Source of the DNA: Acidobacteriota bacterium
Lineage (GTDB): Bacteria > Acidobacteriota > Terriglobia > Terriglobales > Acidobacteriaceae
Reading direction: 5' to 3'
NCBI GenBank assembly: GCA_003225455.1
Contig: QIAB01000073.1
Span: 1-61,300, forward strand
Length of the DNA: 61,300 bases
Below are positions 7,806 to 15,480 of the stretch, piece after piece. Position numbers and translations under genes: made by a program. The notes beneath the pieces were generated by a model. The model did not search any database, was not told the DNA's origin, and saw nothing but the letters and a program-made list of their open reading frames with translations. Positions within the stretch are counted from its first letter, which is position 1, and each line of letters opens with the position of its first letter.

Positions 7806-9785
7806 TTATTGTCGAAAGTAGTTCAAAATAGCTTCCGCTTGGCTCCGGGTCACGACTGCTGAAAGCGCGGCGACATCCGCCTGTTTCACGGCCTGCAAAC
7901 TGCCGAAATGCTCGAGCAGCCTGCGCGTGGTGCTCTCGCCTACGCCGGGGATTTCTCGCAGCTCAGTGGAGCGGTCACGCATTTGGCGGCGCTTGCGGTG
8001 GAAGGTTACAGCGAAGCGATGAGCTTCATCACGAATGAGCTGCACCAGATGCAGAACCGGCGAATGATGATCCAGAACGACGGGATCGTCTTCCTGGCCG
8101 CAGACGTAAATGATTTCCTCCCGCTTGGCAATGGCGGCTAAAGGCTGGTTGATAATTTCCAGAGCTTCGAGCGCCTCGGCTGCAGCGTGCAACTGGCCCA
8201 GGCCTCCATCAATCAGCACCAGGCTGGGCATATTTTTCTTTTCGTCGCGCAGACGTTTGTAGCGGCGGGTGACAACCTCGCGCATGGAGGCGAAGTCGTC
8301 CACGCCGTCCACACTGCGGATAATGAACTTGCGGTAATCGGATTTTTTCATCTGGCCGTTTTCCCACACCACCATCGATGCCACTGTTTCTGCGCCCTGA
8401 ATATGGGAGATGTCGAAACACTCGATCCGGCGCGGGAGCTCGGGCAGCCCCAAGGCATCTTGTAATGCTTCCTGAATGGCCTTGGTGTTTGGCTTCATGA
8501 CACGGAAACGCTGGTCGTACGATTGTTTGGCATTATTGCCGGCGAGATCAATCAGGGAACGTTTATCACCGCGCTGCGGGACGAGAATATTCACGCGAGT
8601 GGCGCGGCCGCCACCGGCAGCGAGTTGATCGGAGAGCAGGTCCTCGAGAGCTTCGCGATCTTCGAAATCAACTGGCACGTAGATATTCCGCGGCAGGTAC
8701 GGCTGGCCAATGTAGAGCTGATTGAGAAAGGCGGAAAGGAATTCGCCGGGATGAAAGGAATCATCTCTCGAGCTCACAGGCGAATCGATGGAGTGACGGG
8801 CGTCCTCGCCCGTCCACAATTCGGCACTCGGTCGGGAAACGGCCGAGCTTTGCTCGGCTGGGCGGGTGGGGGCACCCGCCCCTACGTGTTCCGACGTGGG
8901 TTCCAGCTCCGGCAGGTCTTCCCAGAAGAATTCACGGCGATCAAGCACGCGTCCGCCACGCATGTGGAATAGATTTACCGCTAGCATGCCGTTTTCGTAG
9001 TGATAGCCGAAGACGTCGGCATCGTCGCCTTCGACGGCGGCAATGCGCTGCTTTTCCTGAAGCTGTTCGACAGTCGAGATCAGGTCGCGGTATTTGGCTG
9101 CGCGTTCATACTCCTGTGCCTGCGCGGCTTTCTCCATACGTTCGCGTAGCGATCGGGAAAGGTCCGTGGGGCGGCCTTCCAGAAACAGTTTCACATCGCG
9201 CACCGCTTCCTGGTAGGCCTCGGGAGTGGTGAGTCCTTGCACACACGGACCTAAGCATCGCCCGATGTAATACTGCAAGCAGGGGCGCGGGTGAAAGCGA
9301 TTGAGATCCACCTTGCAAGAGGGGATCAAGAAGTGGCGGTGAATCAAGTCCACGATGCGATAAGCCAGATTGGCAGGGAAGTACGGACCGTAGTACGAGC
9401 TGCCGTCTTTCCTTAGGCGGCGAGTGACATAAACACGTGGAAAGCGTTCGCTCAACGTGAGCTTTACGTAAGGATAAGTCTTATCGTCGCGCAACAGGAT
9501 ATTGAAGCGGGGCTTCTTCTGCTTGATGAGGTGATTCTCAAGCGCCAGAGCTTCCTTGTTGTTGGCGACGACGATGTAATCGACATCGACCGCCTCGCGG
9601 ACGAGCGTGCCGGTTTTGGCGTCGACGATACGGCCTTCGTGGAAGTAAGAACTGACCCGGCTGCGCAGGTTCTTGGCCTTGCCGACGTAAATGATGTCGC
9701 CTTCGGCGTTCTTGTAGAGATACACGCCGGCGGACGCAGGAATGGTGCGGATTTTGGCGTGAAGATCCACGGAGTCAGAATCCAT
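7806..9785 (-). CDS. uvrC: Excinuclease ABC subunit C
   Basis: This is the UvrC nuclease of nucleotide excision repair, which incises on both sides of a UvrB-marked lesion. The N-terminal GIY-YIG domain starts at GVYLYK (about residue 20) with IIYVGKAKNLRSRV. A UvrB-interacting UVR motif follows near residues 205-240. The RNase H-like domain contains ECFDISHIQG and VLIDGGLGQL, and a helix-hairpin-helix (IPGVGESTTRRLLEHFG) ends the protein. About 45 extra residues lie between EDLPELEP and HPGEF. They are encoded by three GC palindromes and flanks at 8795-8880 and include APTRPAEQ and WTGEDARHS. The insertion keeps the frame and lies between domains, so activity may be retained. Confidence 0.95.
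   Translation of the reverse strand: MDSDSVDLHAKIRTIPASAGVYLYKNAEGDIIYVGKAKNLRSRVSSYFHEGRIVDAKTGTLVREAVDVDYIVVANNKEALALENHLIKQKKPRFNILLRDDKTYPYVKLTLSERFPRVYVTRRLRKDGSSYYGPYFPANLAYRIVDLIHRHFLIPSCKVDLNRFHPRPCLQYYIGRCLGPCVQGLTTPEAYQEAVRDVKLFLEGRPTDLSRSLRERMEKAAQAQEYERAAKYRDLISTVEQLQEKQRIAAVEGDDADVFGYHYENGMLAVNLFHMRGGRVLDRREFFWEDLPELEPTSEHVGAGAPTRPAEQSSAVSRPSAELWTGEDARHSIDSPVSSRDDSFHPGEFLSAFLNQLYIGQPYLPRNIYVPVDFEDREALEDLLSDQLAAGGGRATRVNILVPQRGDKRSLIDLAGNNAKQSYDQRFRVMKPNTKAIQEALQDALGLPELPRRIECFDISHIQGAETVASMVVWENGQMKKSDYRKFIIRSVDGVDDFASMREVVTRRYKRLRDEKKNMPSLVLIDGGLGQLHAAAEALEALEIINQPLAAIAKREEIIYVCGQEDDPVVLDHHSPVLHLVQLIRDEAHRFAVTFHRKRRQMRDRSTELREIPGVGESTTRRLLEHFGSLQAVKQADVAALSAVVTRSQAEAILNYFRQ
8795..8880. 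repeat. Three palindromes inserted in frame within uvrC
   Basis: 8795-8814 is the perfect 8+4+8 palindrome GACGGGCG-TCCT-CGCCCGTC, the reverse complement of the copy at 3099. 8842-8858 is GCCGAGC-TTT-GCTCGGC. 8861-8880 is an 8-bp stem GGCGGGTG/CACCCGCC apart from its central bases. Together they encode about 30 residues of a region that UvrC proteins normally lack. Confidence 0.8.
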
Positions 9786-9876
9786 TTTATTAGAGATGCC
9801 GATGAGCCCGCAGATTCAGGGCAATATTGCGGTTGCTTGAGAAGGCGGATCCGAATGGCCGAGAATCCTTGTTTAT

Positions 9877-10104
9877 GTGTTACAATGCTTGACTGTGGGT
9901 CATACACTTACAATCCGTATTACAGACGAACTACTTCAGTGGCTAAAAGATCTTTCGCGCCGAACCGGAGTGCCCATGGGGAGAATCATCCGTCAGCAGC
10001 TCGAAAGTGCAAAGAACGGGGGACCACAGCGGTTTCTCCGGCATGCAGGCGCTGTGAGCGGAGCGGTAGATCTGTCGTCACGTAAAGGTTTCAGCCGGGG
10101 ATGA
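9877..10104 (+). CDS. VapB-like antitoxin, ribbon-helix-helix type
   Basis: A protein of up to 75 residues. TLTIRITDELLQWLKDLSRRTG resembles the beta strand and first helix of MetJ/Arc/CopG-type DNA-binding antitoxins, with a second helix in MGRIIRQQLESA. The GTG at 9895 (VGHTLTIRI) is an equally plausible start. It overlaps the following PIN-domain gene by ATGA, the usual arrangement of antitoxin first and toxin second. Such antitoxins bind their partner toxin and repress the shared promoter. Confidence 0.7.
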   Translation: MLQCLTVGHTLTIRITDELLQWLKDLSRRTGVPMGRIIRQQLESAKNGGPQRFLRHAGAVSGAVDLSSRKGFSRG

Positions 10105-10508
10105 AGGCAATCGCAGACACTGGCTTCATTGTTGCGTTCGGTAACCGGCATGATCGCTATCATCCGTGGGCGCTGGGGATTGCTAAGACAATTACCGAGC
10201 CTCTCCTGACCTGCGAAGCCGTGCTGGCAGAATCGGCTTTCCATCTAGGCTCGAGCCCGTTCGTATTGGCGCTGCTTGAAGACGAGATGCTTCGTCTGGC
10301 GTTCGACTGCGGGCGCAATTTGGAACACCTACAGGAGCTGGCTCGCCGCTTCGCAGACCGCAAGCCCGATCTGGCGGATTTGTGCTTAATCCGAATGAGC
10401 GAACTTTTTCCGCGACACGTGGTGCTGACTACGGACGAGGCCGACTTCCACGTTCATCGGCGAAACAGGAGGGACTCCATTCCCATCCTGGCGCCGCCTC
10501 GAATGTAG
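10101..10508 (+). CDS. vapC: PIN-domain ribonuclease toxin (VapC family)
   Basis: 135 residues with the four-acid PIN signature: Asp6 in AIADTGFIVAF, Glu44 in VLAESAF, Asp93 in DLADLCL, and Asp in TTDEADF. PIN toxins cleave RNA, often tRNA or rRNA, using a magnesium-bound acidic pocket. The gene is translationally coupled to the RHH antitoxin upstream (ATGA). The pair is flanked by uvrC and an OmpA gene with no sign of a larger mobile element. Confidence 0.8.
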   Translation: MKAIADTGFIVAFGNRHDRYHPWALGIAKTITEPLLTCEAVLAESAFHLGSSPFVLALLEDEMLRLAFDCGRNLEHLQELARRFADRKPDLADLCLIRMSELFPRHVVLTTDEADFHVHRRNRRDSIPILAPPRM

Positions 10509-10798
10509 GTATTCGATGCGCTACCCGACCGTATAAAATTTCCCCTGTCAAATATCTCCTTTGCTCGATAGTTGCTGGTCCTTGGTGACATGGCGAACTG
10601 CATAATTGCCGTAAACCGCTATAAATCATATGCTTAGGCGGAACCTCCCAGCGATGCTTGCTTGGCATCATCCGTGCTCTGGTACTCAGGCGGGACGCAA
10701 GTAGCCCATCCCCAACTCAGGGATTTGTGAGACCTAGGATGTCGTAAGTTTGGGCAAGTTGAGAATTCGTGAGCTAGAGAGGAAGGAGCTCTCCCAAG
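10509..10798 (+). other. Intergenic leader upstream of the OmpA-like lipoprotein gene
   Basis: About 290 bp without a credible gene. AAGGAG just before 10799 is a good ribosome site for the next gene. I see no recognised riboswitch or clear promoter pair. Confidence 0.4.
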
Positions 10799-11533
10799 AT
10801 GAATCGCACTTCGTTAATTTTTCTGCTGGCGTTGAGCATGGCTGGGGTCGCCTGCTCCAGCAAGAATTATGTCAAGCAGCAAACCACGCCGCTAATCAAT
10901 AAGACCAATGAACTGGACGACCTGACAGCCAAGAACAGCCGCGACATTAAGGACGTGGACGCGCGGGCTCAGGCCGCGATCCAGCAGGTGAATGCCAAGA
11001 CTACTGAGGTTGAGCAGAAGAACCAAGCTGCGGCGCAGCAGGCTTCGCAAGCGCAGGCGCAAGCCGATAATGCCGTACACCGCGTTGACGTGCTGCAAAA
11101 TGCTGTCGCGAACCTGGACAACTATCGTGTGGTCACCGAGACGTCGGTACACTTCGGCTTTGACAAGGACAACCTGACCAAGAAGGCCGAGGAAGCCCTG
11201 GACCAGCTTGCGACTGACGTGCCCAACGCCAAGGGATTCATTATCACGGTGGAAGGCGGCACGGATTCTGTCGGCAGCGCCGAGTACAACTACGGTCTGA
11301 GCGAACGGCGCGCGGATTCCGTCATCCAATACCTGGCTTCGAAGCACAACATCCCGGCCCATAAGATCTATTTGGTCGGGTTGGGAAAAGACAAGCCAGT
11401 TGAGGACAACAAGAGCCGCGAAGGCCGGGCGAAGAATCGCCGCGTTGACGTGCGCTTGATGACGAACACAGCGGAAGGCTCGACGCCCGCACAGCAGCAG
11501 GCTCCGGCTACGGCACCGCCGTCGTCCGAGTAA
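10799..11533 (+). CDS. OmpA/Pal-type outer-membrane lipoprotein
   Basis: 244 residues. The signal peptide ends in the lipobox SMAGVAC, with Cys19 as the lipidated residue. An Ala/Gln-rich coiled coil (about 30-105) follows, then a C-terminal OmpA domain (about 115-225) with HFGFDKDNLT, NYGLSERRADSVIQYL and NRRVDVRLM, the segments that bind peptidoglycan. The protein probably tethers the outer membrane to the cell wall. A consensus AAGGAG precedes the ATG, and a strong intrinsic terminator lies about 40 bp after the stop, so this looks monocistronic. Confidence 0.88.
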   Translation: MNRTSLIFLLALSMAGVACSSKNYVKQQTTPLINKTNELDDLTAKNSRDIKDVDARAQAAIQQVNAKTTEVEQKNQAAAQQASQAQAQADNAVHRVDVLQNAVANLDNYRVVTETSVHFGFDKDNLTKKAEEALDQLATDVPNAKGFIITVEGGTDSVGSAEYNYGLSERRADSVIQYLASKHNIPAHKIYLVGLGKDKPVEDNKSREGRAKNRRVDVRLMTNTAEGSTPAQQQAPATAPPSSE

Positions 11534-11575
11534 GACAACGACTTTACCCTCCTCCCCGGAGGACTTCGCCAACAC

Positions 11576-11605
11576 AGGCTGCCCGTTGTGGGCAGCCTGA
11601 TTTTT
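11576..11605 (+). terminator. Rho-independent terminator after the OmpA-like gene
   Basis: A perfect 9-bp stem AGGCTGCCC (11576-11584) / GGGCAGCCT (11590-11598) with a GTTGT loop is followed by GATTTTTG. Confidence 0.85.
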
Positions 11606-11644
11606 GTGTGCCGAGCTTTTCAAGGATCAGCCTTTTAGACTTCT

Positions 11645-11676
11645 GCTGAAGAAGCCGGCGGGACGCCGGCGCTACT
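11645..11676 (+). repeat. Palindrome B element, copy 1
   Basis: GCTGAAGAA precedes GCCGGCG-GGA-CGCCGGC and then GCTACT. It matches the copy at 11808-11839 in 31 of 32 positions. Confidence 0.75.
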
Positions 11677-11807
11677 CGTGCCGGGCCCCGGAACATGGGT
11701 CCCGGAGTCCGGCAGTCCAGGCTTCTAGGCTCCACTTCCGTTGTGTGAGGAACCCTGGAGACCTGCGCCTGTCGGGGAATAGACGCGGAAGATGTGTAAA
11801 GGAGATC

Positions 11808-11839
11808 GCTGAAGAAGCCGGCGGGACGCCGGCGTTACT
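11808..11839 (+). repeat. Palindrome B element, copy 2
   Basis: A near-identical second copy (31 of 32 positions) of the element at 11645, ending GTTACT. It lies just upstream of the TPR gene. The 130 bp between the copies hold nothing I recognise. Confidence 0.75.
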
Positions 11840-11861
11840 GACTGAGAGTTACAATATTTTC

Positions 11862-12446
11862 ATGCAGCCATGGATTCTTCTTACGCTCCTCTGCACGGGA
11901 TTGATGTGTACGAGCAGTGCGCAGGTTGAGGAGCCACATCCTTCGGATAATCCTCCGACAAAGAAGCAGACGCCCCCGCGATCGGATCGCGATCGCGAAG
12001 CGGGCGAGAGCTCGAGCCGTGACAGCCGCATTGATCTCAGCCCGCCTCGGAGTGATGCCAAAGATCATCCTAACAGCGCCTCGGCGGTGGCGGACATTGA
12101 ACCGGATACGCCACCCGATGATGTGCAGGAGTTTCATCCATGGGATCCGCATAAGGCGATGAAAGACATTGAGGTGGGCGATTTCTATTTCAAGAAGAAG
12201 AATTACCGGGCGGCGCTGAACCGCTACCGCGAAGCTCTGGTTTATAAGCCGAATGACGCGCTGGCGAACTTCCACATGGGAGAGTGCCTCGAAAAGCTGA
12301 AGCAGCCGGAAGAGGCGCGTATTCACTACGAGGAGTATTTGAAGATCTTGCCGCACGGCCCACTTGCACCGGAAGCGGAGAAGGCGCTGCAGAAGCTCAA
12401 AACCGAAAATAACGATCGCAGCGAGACCGCACAGCCCAAGAATTGA
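11862..12446 (+). CDS. Exported tetratricopeptide (TPR) protein
   Basis: 194 residues. The N-terminus (MQPWILLTLLCTGLMCTSSAQ) is a signal peptide. A hydrophilic Pro/Asp/Arg-rich linker runs to about residue 95, and then a TPR pair follows, DFYFKKKNYRAALNRYREAL and NFHMGECLEKLKQPEEA. TPR units mediate protein-protein contacts. The frame is open upstream to 11604, but that part translates the repeat elements and lacks a signal sequence, so ATG 11862 was chosen. The exact role is unknown. Confidence 0.78.
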   Translation: MQPWILLTLLCTGLMCTSSAQVEEPHPSDNPPTKKQTPPRSDRDREAGESSSRDSRIDLSPPRSDAKDHPNSASAVADIEPDTPPDDVQEFHPWDPHKAMKDIEVGDFYFKKKNYRAALNRYREALVYKPNDALANFHMGECLEKLKQPEEARIHYEEYLKILPHGPLAPEAEKALQKLKTENNDRSETAQPKN

Positions 12447-12593
12447 ATTCAGCACTCAGCCGCTGTGCTACGGCAGCGGAACTCGATATAGGTTGCGCTG
12501 GACAGCAGGCGAAGGCCCCTTGCCACGTCGCTGGTCCCTGATCTTAGGTCGGTCCGGCCGTTCGGTCAATCGGGGTGGAAGTTGCAGTTGCTG

Positions 12594-13235
12594 CTAAAAA
12601 GGAGGCGCCGGCTTTATTTCTCCACCCGCATGAAGTCGCCGCTGGTGGCGTTTACGGCTACCCGCAGTTTGGTCGCCATAAATCACATGCCAGATCAGTT
12701 CGTTGGTGGCGCGGCTCCAATCGCAAACGTAGACGATCGGAGTATCTGGATCTTTACTCAGGATTTTGTCGCCGCCGTGCTTTTGCGCCGTCTCGAACGC
12801 TTTGTCGGAATCAATTTTTAGAAATTGCGTGTCAAAGACTTGAGTGGAAGAATTACTCGGGCTGTAGTTATCTTCAGTGCCGGGGTTCATGCCGCGGCTG
12901 GGTGCATCGGGGGCGTCCTCGCCCGACCAGGTGTAAGCCTTCACTGCGCGATGCAGTGCCGATGCGAACGCTCCGCGCCAGACTGCCGATTTGCCGTCTT
13001 TGCCTTTGGAATCGGCGGTGGTCATGGAGTCCAGGCGATAAGGCTGTGCGTCACGTTGCCACCCCCGAGCCGCGATGTAAACCCTTTGGAAAGCGGTGCG
13101 GCCAGTAAGAAGTTCTGGGGCTTTGGGCTGCGGCTTCTCGCTTTGTGGCGGCTTCGTAGGCTCAGACGAGCAGCCTACAGTCGTGATCACAGACAGCAGC
13201 GCCAGGAACAGCATTGCCATGAGTAGCTTTTTCAT
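12594..13235 (-). pseudogene. Exported lipoprotein of unknown function, frameshifted near its C-terminus
   Basis: The N-terminus has a lipoprotein signal with lipobox VITTVGC. No domain is recognised. The open frame ends in a basic tail (SRKRHQRRLHAGG) that looks out of frame. One base away, the same DNA reads KLRVAVNATSGDFMRVEK and stops at 12614-12616, a much more protein-like ending, so a single-base indel near 12675-12685 is likely. Residues around 105 (GEDAPDAPS) are encoded by a family-A palindrome at about 12911-12924 and may be an insertion. It could be a recently broken gene or a sequencing error. Confidence 0.6.
12911..12924. repeat. Family-A palindrome core inside a lipoprotein gene
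   Basis: GGGCG-TCCT-CGCCC is the same core as the copies at 8795 and 27312. Read on the minus strand it encodes GEDAP. Confidence 0.6.
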
Positions 13236-13311
13236 AGCGATTTCCTGAAGATGAAAGTTTGCAACCGGGAATGCCGGGGTTCATTCTACTAGATGTACAT
13301 GAGGCGTCAGC

Positions 13312-13824
13312 ATGGATTCCTGTCTTGAACAGTTGCACGATGCGATTACCACGGCGACGCGGGGCATGACGACGAAAGAGCTGACACGCCGTCCGAAGGG
13401 CAAGTGGAGCTGCGCTGAGATACTGGAGCATCTTTATCTCACTTACACCGGAACGGTAAAAGGATTCGAGCGCTGTTGGGAAGCGGGCAAGCCGCTGGCA
13501 GGTTCGCTGACACTAAAGCAGCGACTAGCCATCGCCCTGGTGGTCGATGCAGGCTATTTTCCCGAAGGCCGGCAAGCGCCGGAGCGCACGCGCCCCAAGG
13601 GAATGCCGGCGGAGAAGGTGGTGGCCGAGGTACGGCAGCAAATTGCTCAAATGGACGAATGGATTGGCAAGTGCGAAGCGCGGTATGGAAGGCGCACGAA
13701 GTTACTCGATCATCCGTTCTTTGGGGCGCTCACAGCGCAGCAGTGGCGAAAATTTCATTGGGTGCACGGGCGGCATCATGTGCAGCAGATTATGAGATTA
13801 CGGGATCAGCAGGTTGCACGGTGA
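13312..13824 (+). CDS. DinB-like / DUF1569-type protein
   Basis: 170 residues, predicted largely helical. The pattern WSCAEILEHLYLTY near the N-terminus and FHWVHGRHHVQQIMRL near the C-terminus matches the spaced metal-binding histidines of DinB four-helix-bundle proteins. Some members are thiol-dependent transferases, but most have no known function. A GAGGCG lies upstream of the ATG. It stands alone, convergent with the coiled-coil gene at 13954. Confidence 0.65.
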   Translation: MDSCLEQLHDAITTATRGMTTKELTRRPKGKWSCAEILEHLYLTYTGTVKGFERCWEAGKPLAGSLTLKQRLAIALVVDAGYFPEGRQAPERTRPKGMPAEKVVAEVRQQIAQMDEWIGKCEARYGRRTKLLDHPFFGALTAQQWRKFHWVHGRHHVQQIMRLRDQQVAR

Positions 13825-13915
13825 TGAAAATGACGGCTGTATTCTCGAGGGGCAGGGATCTTACAGGAATAGCGGTCGGCGAATTCGTTCGAGATTAGGG
13901 ACGGTCCATGCGCTT

Positions 13916-13952
13916 CTTACGCCATCGCTGACGCGAGCGACGGATGCGTAAG
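13916..13952. terminator. Hairpin between convergent genes (possible terminator)
   Basis: CTTACGC at 13916-13922 pairs with GCGTAAG at 13946-13952, with further partial pairing inside (ATCGCT with AGCGA). It sits directly beside the stop of the minus-strand gene and has no T-tract. Confidence 0.35.
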
Positions 13953-13953
13953 C

Positions 13954-14601
13954 CTACTCCCTCATGTTCGCCGGAATTCCCGCCTTGCGAGCCTGTTCTT
14001 TCAAGTCTTCCAGATCCTGCTTGGCCGTGGCCAGTTCTTTTTGTTTATCGGCGATCTGCTGTTTATATTGCGCGTCCTCTTTGTCCCAGGTGCCCTGATT
14101 GCGGAGGCGATTGCCGGCATCGGCGTAGAATGCGGCGGCGCGCAGGTGATATTCGCGTTCCAAGACATCTTGCTCACGCGTGAGCAAATCCACTTTGTGG
14201 CTCTGTTCGGTTATTTTGTCTTTCCACTGCTGGTTTTTGGACTGGCCGTCTTTCGCTTCATCACCGTCTGCAGGTTTTTTCCCGGAGGCGCCGGATTCCG
14301 CTTCAGGTCTTGCTTCTGTTTTCGCTTCTGACTTTGCCTCTGACTTTTCGTCTGGCTCCGATTGGGCCTCACTCGCCTCCTCGGCCGACTTTTCCTTTGG
14401 CTCGGGCGTGGGCTTTCCCACGACGCTGAGCTTGTCAGTCTTTGGCAGGTTGTCATTGTCGAATTTCTTGGGAGTATCTTTTTTGTCTTTGCGGTTGGCA
14501 CGGGCGTAGTCGGCCAATGAGTCGGACTGCGCTCGAGCGAATGTCACGAAGCTGGTCAATAACACGAGTGCAGCAAACGACAAATATGCGACGCGTTTCA
14601 T
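13954..14601 (-). CDS. Exported coiled-coil protein of unknown function
   Basis: 215 residues. A signal peptide ends near FARAQ. A long charged stretch follows (SEAKSEAKTEARPEAE type), and then a C-terminal coiled coil from about residue 125 (EQSHKVDLLTREQDVLEREY and QQIADKQKELATAKQDLEDL). No enzyme motif is seen. It lies downstream of the PAS and prepilin peptidase genes on the same strand and may be co-transcribed with them; a role in pilus or envelope biology is only a guess. Confidence 0.7.
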   Translation of the reverse strand: MKRVAYLSFAALVLLTSFVTFARAQSDSLADYARANRKDKKDTPKKFDNDNLPKTDKLSVVGKPTPEPKEKSAEEASEAQSEPDEKSEAKSEAKTEARPEAESGASGKKPADGDEAKDGQSKNQQWKDKITEQSHKVDLLTREQDVLEREYHLRAAAFYADAGNRLRNQGTWDKEDAQYKQQIADKQKELATAKQDLEDLKEQARKAGIPANMRE

Positions 14602-14628
14602 AGTGGCTCCATTCCTTGCAACAGAAAT

Positions 14629-15480
14629 CTAAACTTGTGCGGCGGCTCTCGCGGCTGTGCCGGCGAGGAATCCGCCGATTCTACGATCAAGACCTGCCGC
14701 TTCAGCGGCGATATCGGCAGCCAACTGGCGCGCCAGTTCCGGATCGCGGCTGGCTGCAAGCTGCTGCGCGTAGCCAGAAATCGTGGTCAACGATGTGCGA
14801 AGTTCAAGCGCCATTTCGGCGGACATCTCTCCTCGCAGCTCGTGTTGGTGGCGAATCTCGGCAAACTCGGTTCGATCATTAATCAGGCATGCCGCGCCGA
14901 GAGCTTCACTGTCTGGTCCGTGCAATGAGCTGACGGTGATATCCAGTTCTCGCTCCTCACCACGGGGCGTGACATATTCAGCTTCCAGGCGGCGATAGGG
15001 CGATTTCTCTTGCAGGGCCGCTTGGATCGCTTCCGCTAATTTGGTCTGCGAGCTTCCAAGCAAATTTGCATCACGAAAAAGTTCGCCAGCGCTCATTCCC
15101 ACCAGCGAGGCGAATCCCAAAATACTTTTAGCTGAGGCATTTGCCTGACGGACAAGCCCGTTCGCAGTAAAGAACATCACGCCGCAGGAGAGATTCGAAA
15201 GCACAGCGGCGCTGATGCTTTCTGAGGTCTTGGCGCGGCGACGCTCCGATTGCCGCATGCTCTGCAGCTCATGTTTTTGTTGCTTGAGTTGCTGGATGAC
15301 GGCGTGGTAGGTATGCAGCGGCAGACTCTCAGACTCGCGCGGTGTATCGAGAGAAAAATCTTCGTCGATCAGGCCTTTGCGCAGGCGGCGCATGGCAATC
15401 AGCCCAACGATAAATGCGAACATCGCTGCAAAGAAAACCGCAGCCATTCGCAGAAAGATAGGATTGGTCAGGAGCTTCAT
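14629..15480 (-). CDS. Membrane-anchored PAS protein with degenerate HisKA motif
   Basis: 283 residues. An N-terminal membrane helix (FLRMAAVFFAAMFAFIVGLIAM) is followed by a coiled coil, a PAS domain (about 95-205, starting ISAAVLSNLSCGVMFF) and a C-terminal helix pair resembling a histidine kinase dimerisation domain. Where kinases read SHELRTPL this protein reads ALELRTSL, so the phospho-accepting His and the Pro are gone, and no ATPase domain follows. It is probably a non-catalytic sensor or scaffold. The start ATG 15480 overlaps the prepilin peptidase stop (ATGA); the extension to 15603 would lie inside that gene. Confidence 0.7.
   Translation of the reverse strand: MKLLTNPIFLRMAAVFFAAMFAFIVGLIAMRRLRKGLIDEDFSLDTPRESESLPLHTYHAVIQQLKQQKHELQSMRQSERRRAKTSESISAAVLSNLSCGVMFFTANGLVRQANASAKSILGFASLVGMSAGELFRDANLLGSSQTKLAEAIQAALQEKSPYRRLEAEYVTPRGEERELDITVSSLHGPDSEALGAACLINDRTEFAEIRHQHELRGEMSAEMALELRTSLTTISGYAQQLAASRDPELARQLAADIAAEAAGLDRRIGGFLAGTAARAAAQV

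Noticed and set aside
11604-11861. In-frame 5' extension of the TPR gene
   Set aside because: It translates two palindrome elements and lacks a signal peptide; ATG 11862 gives a clean one.
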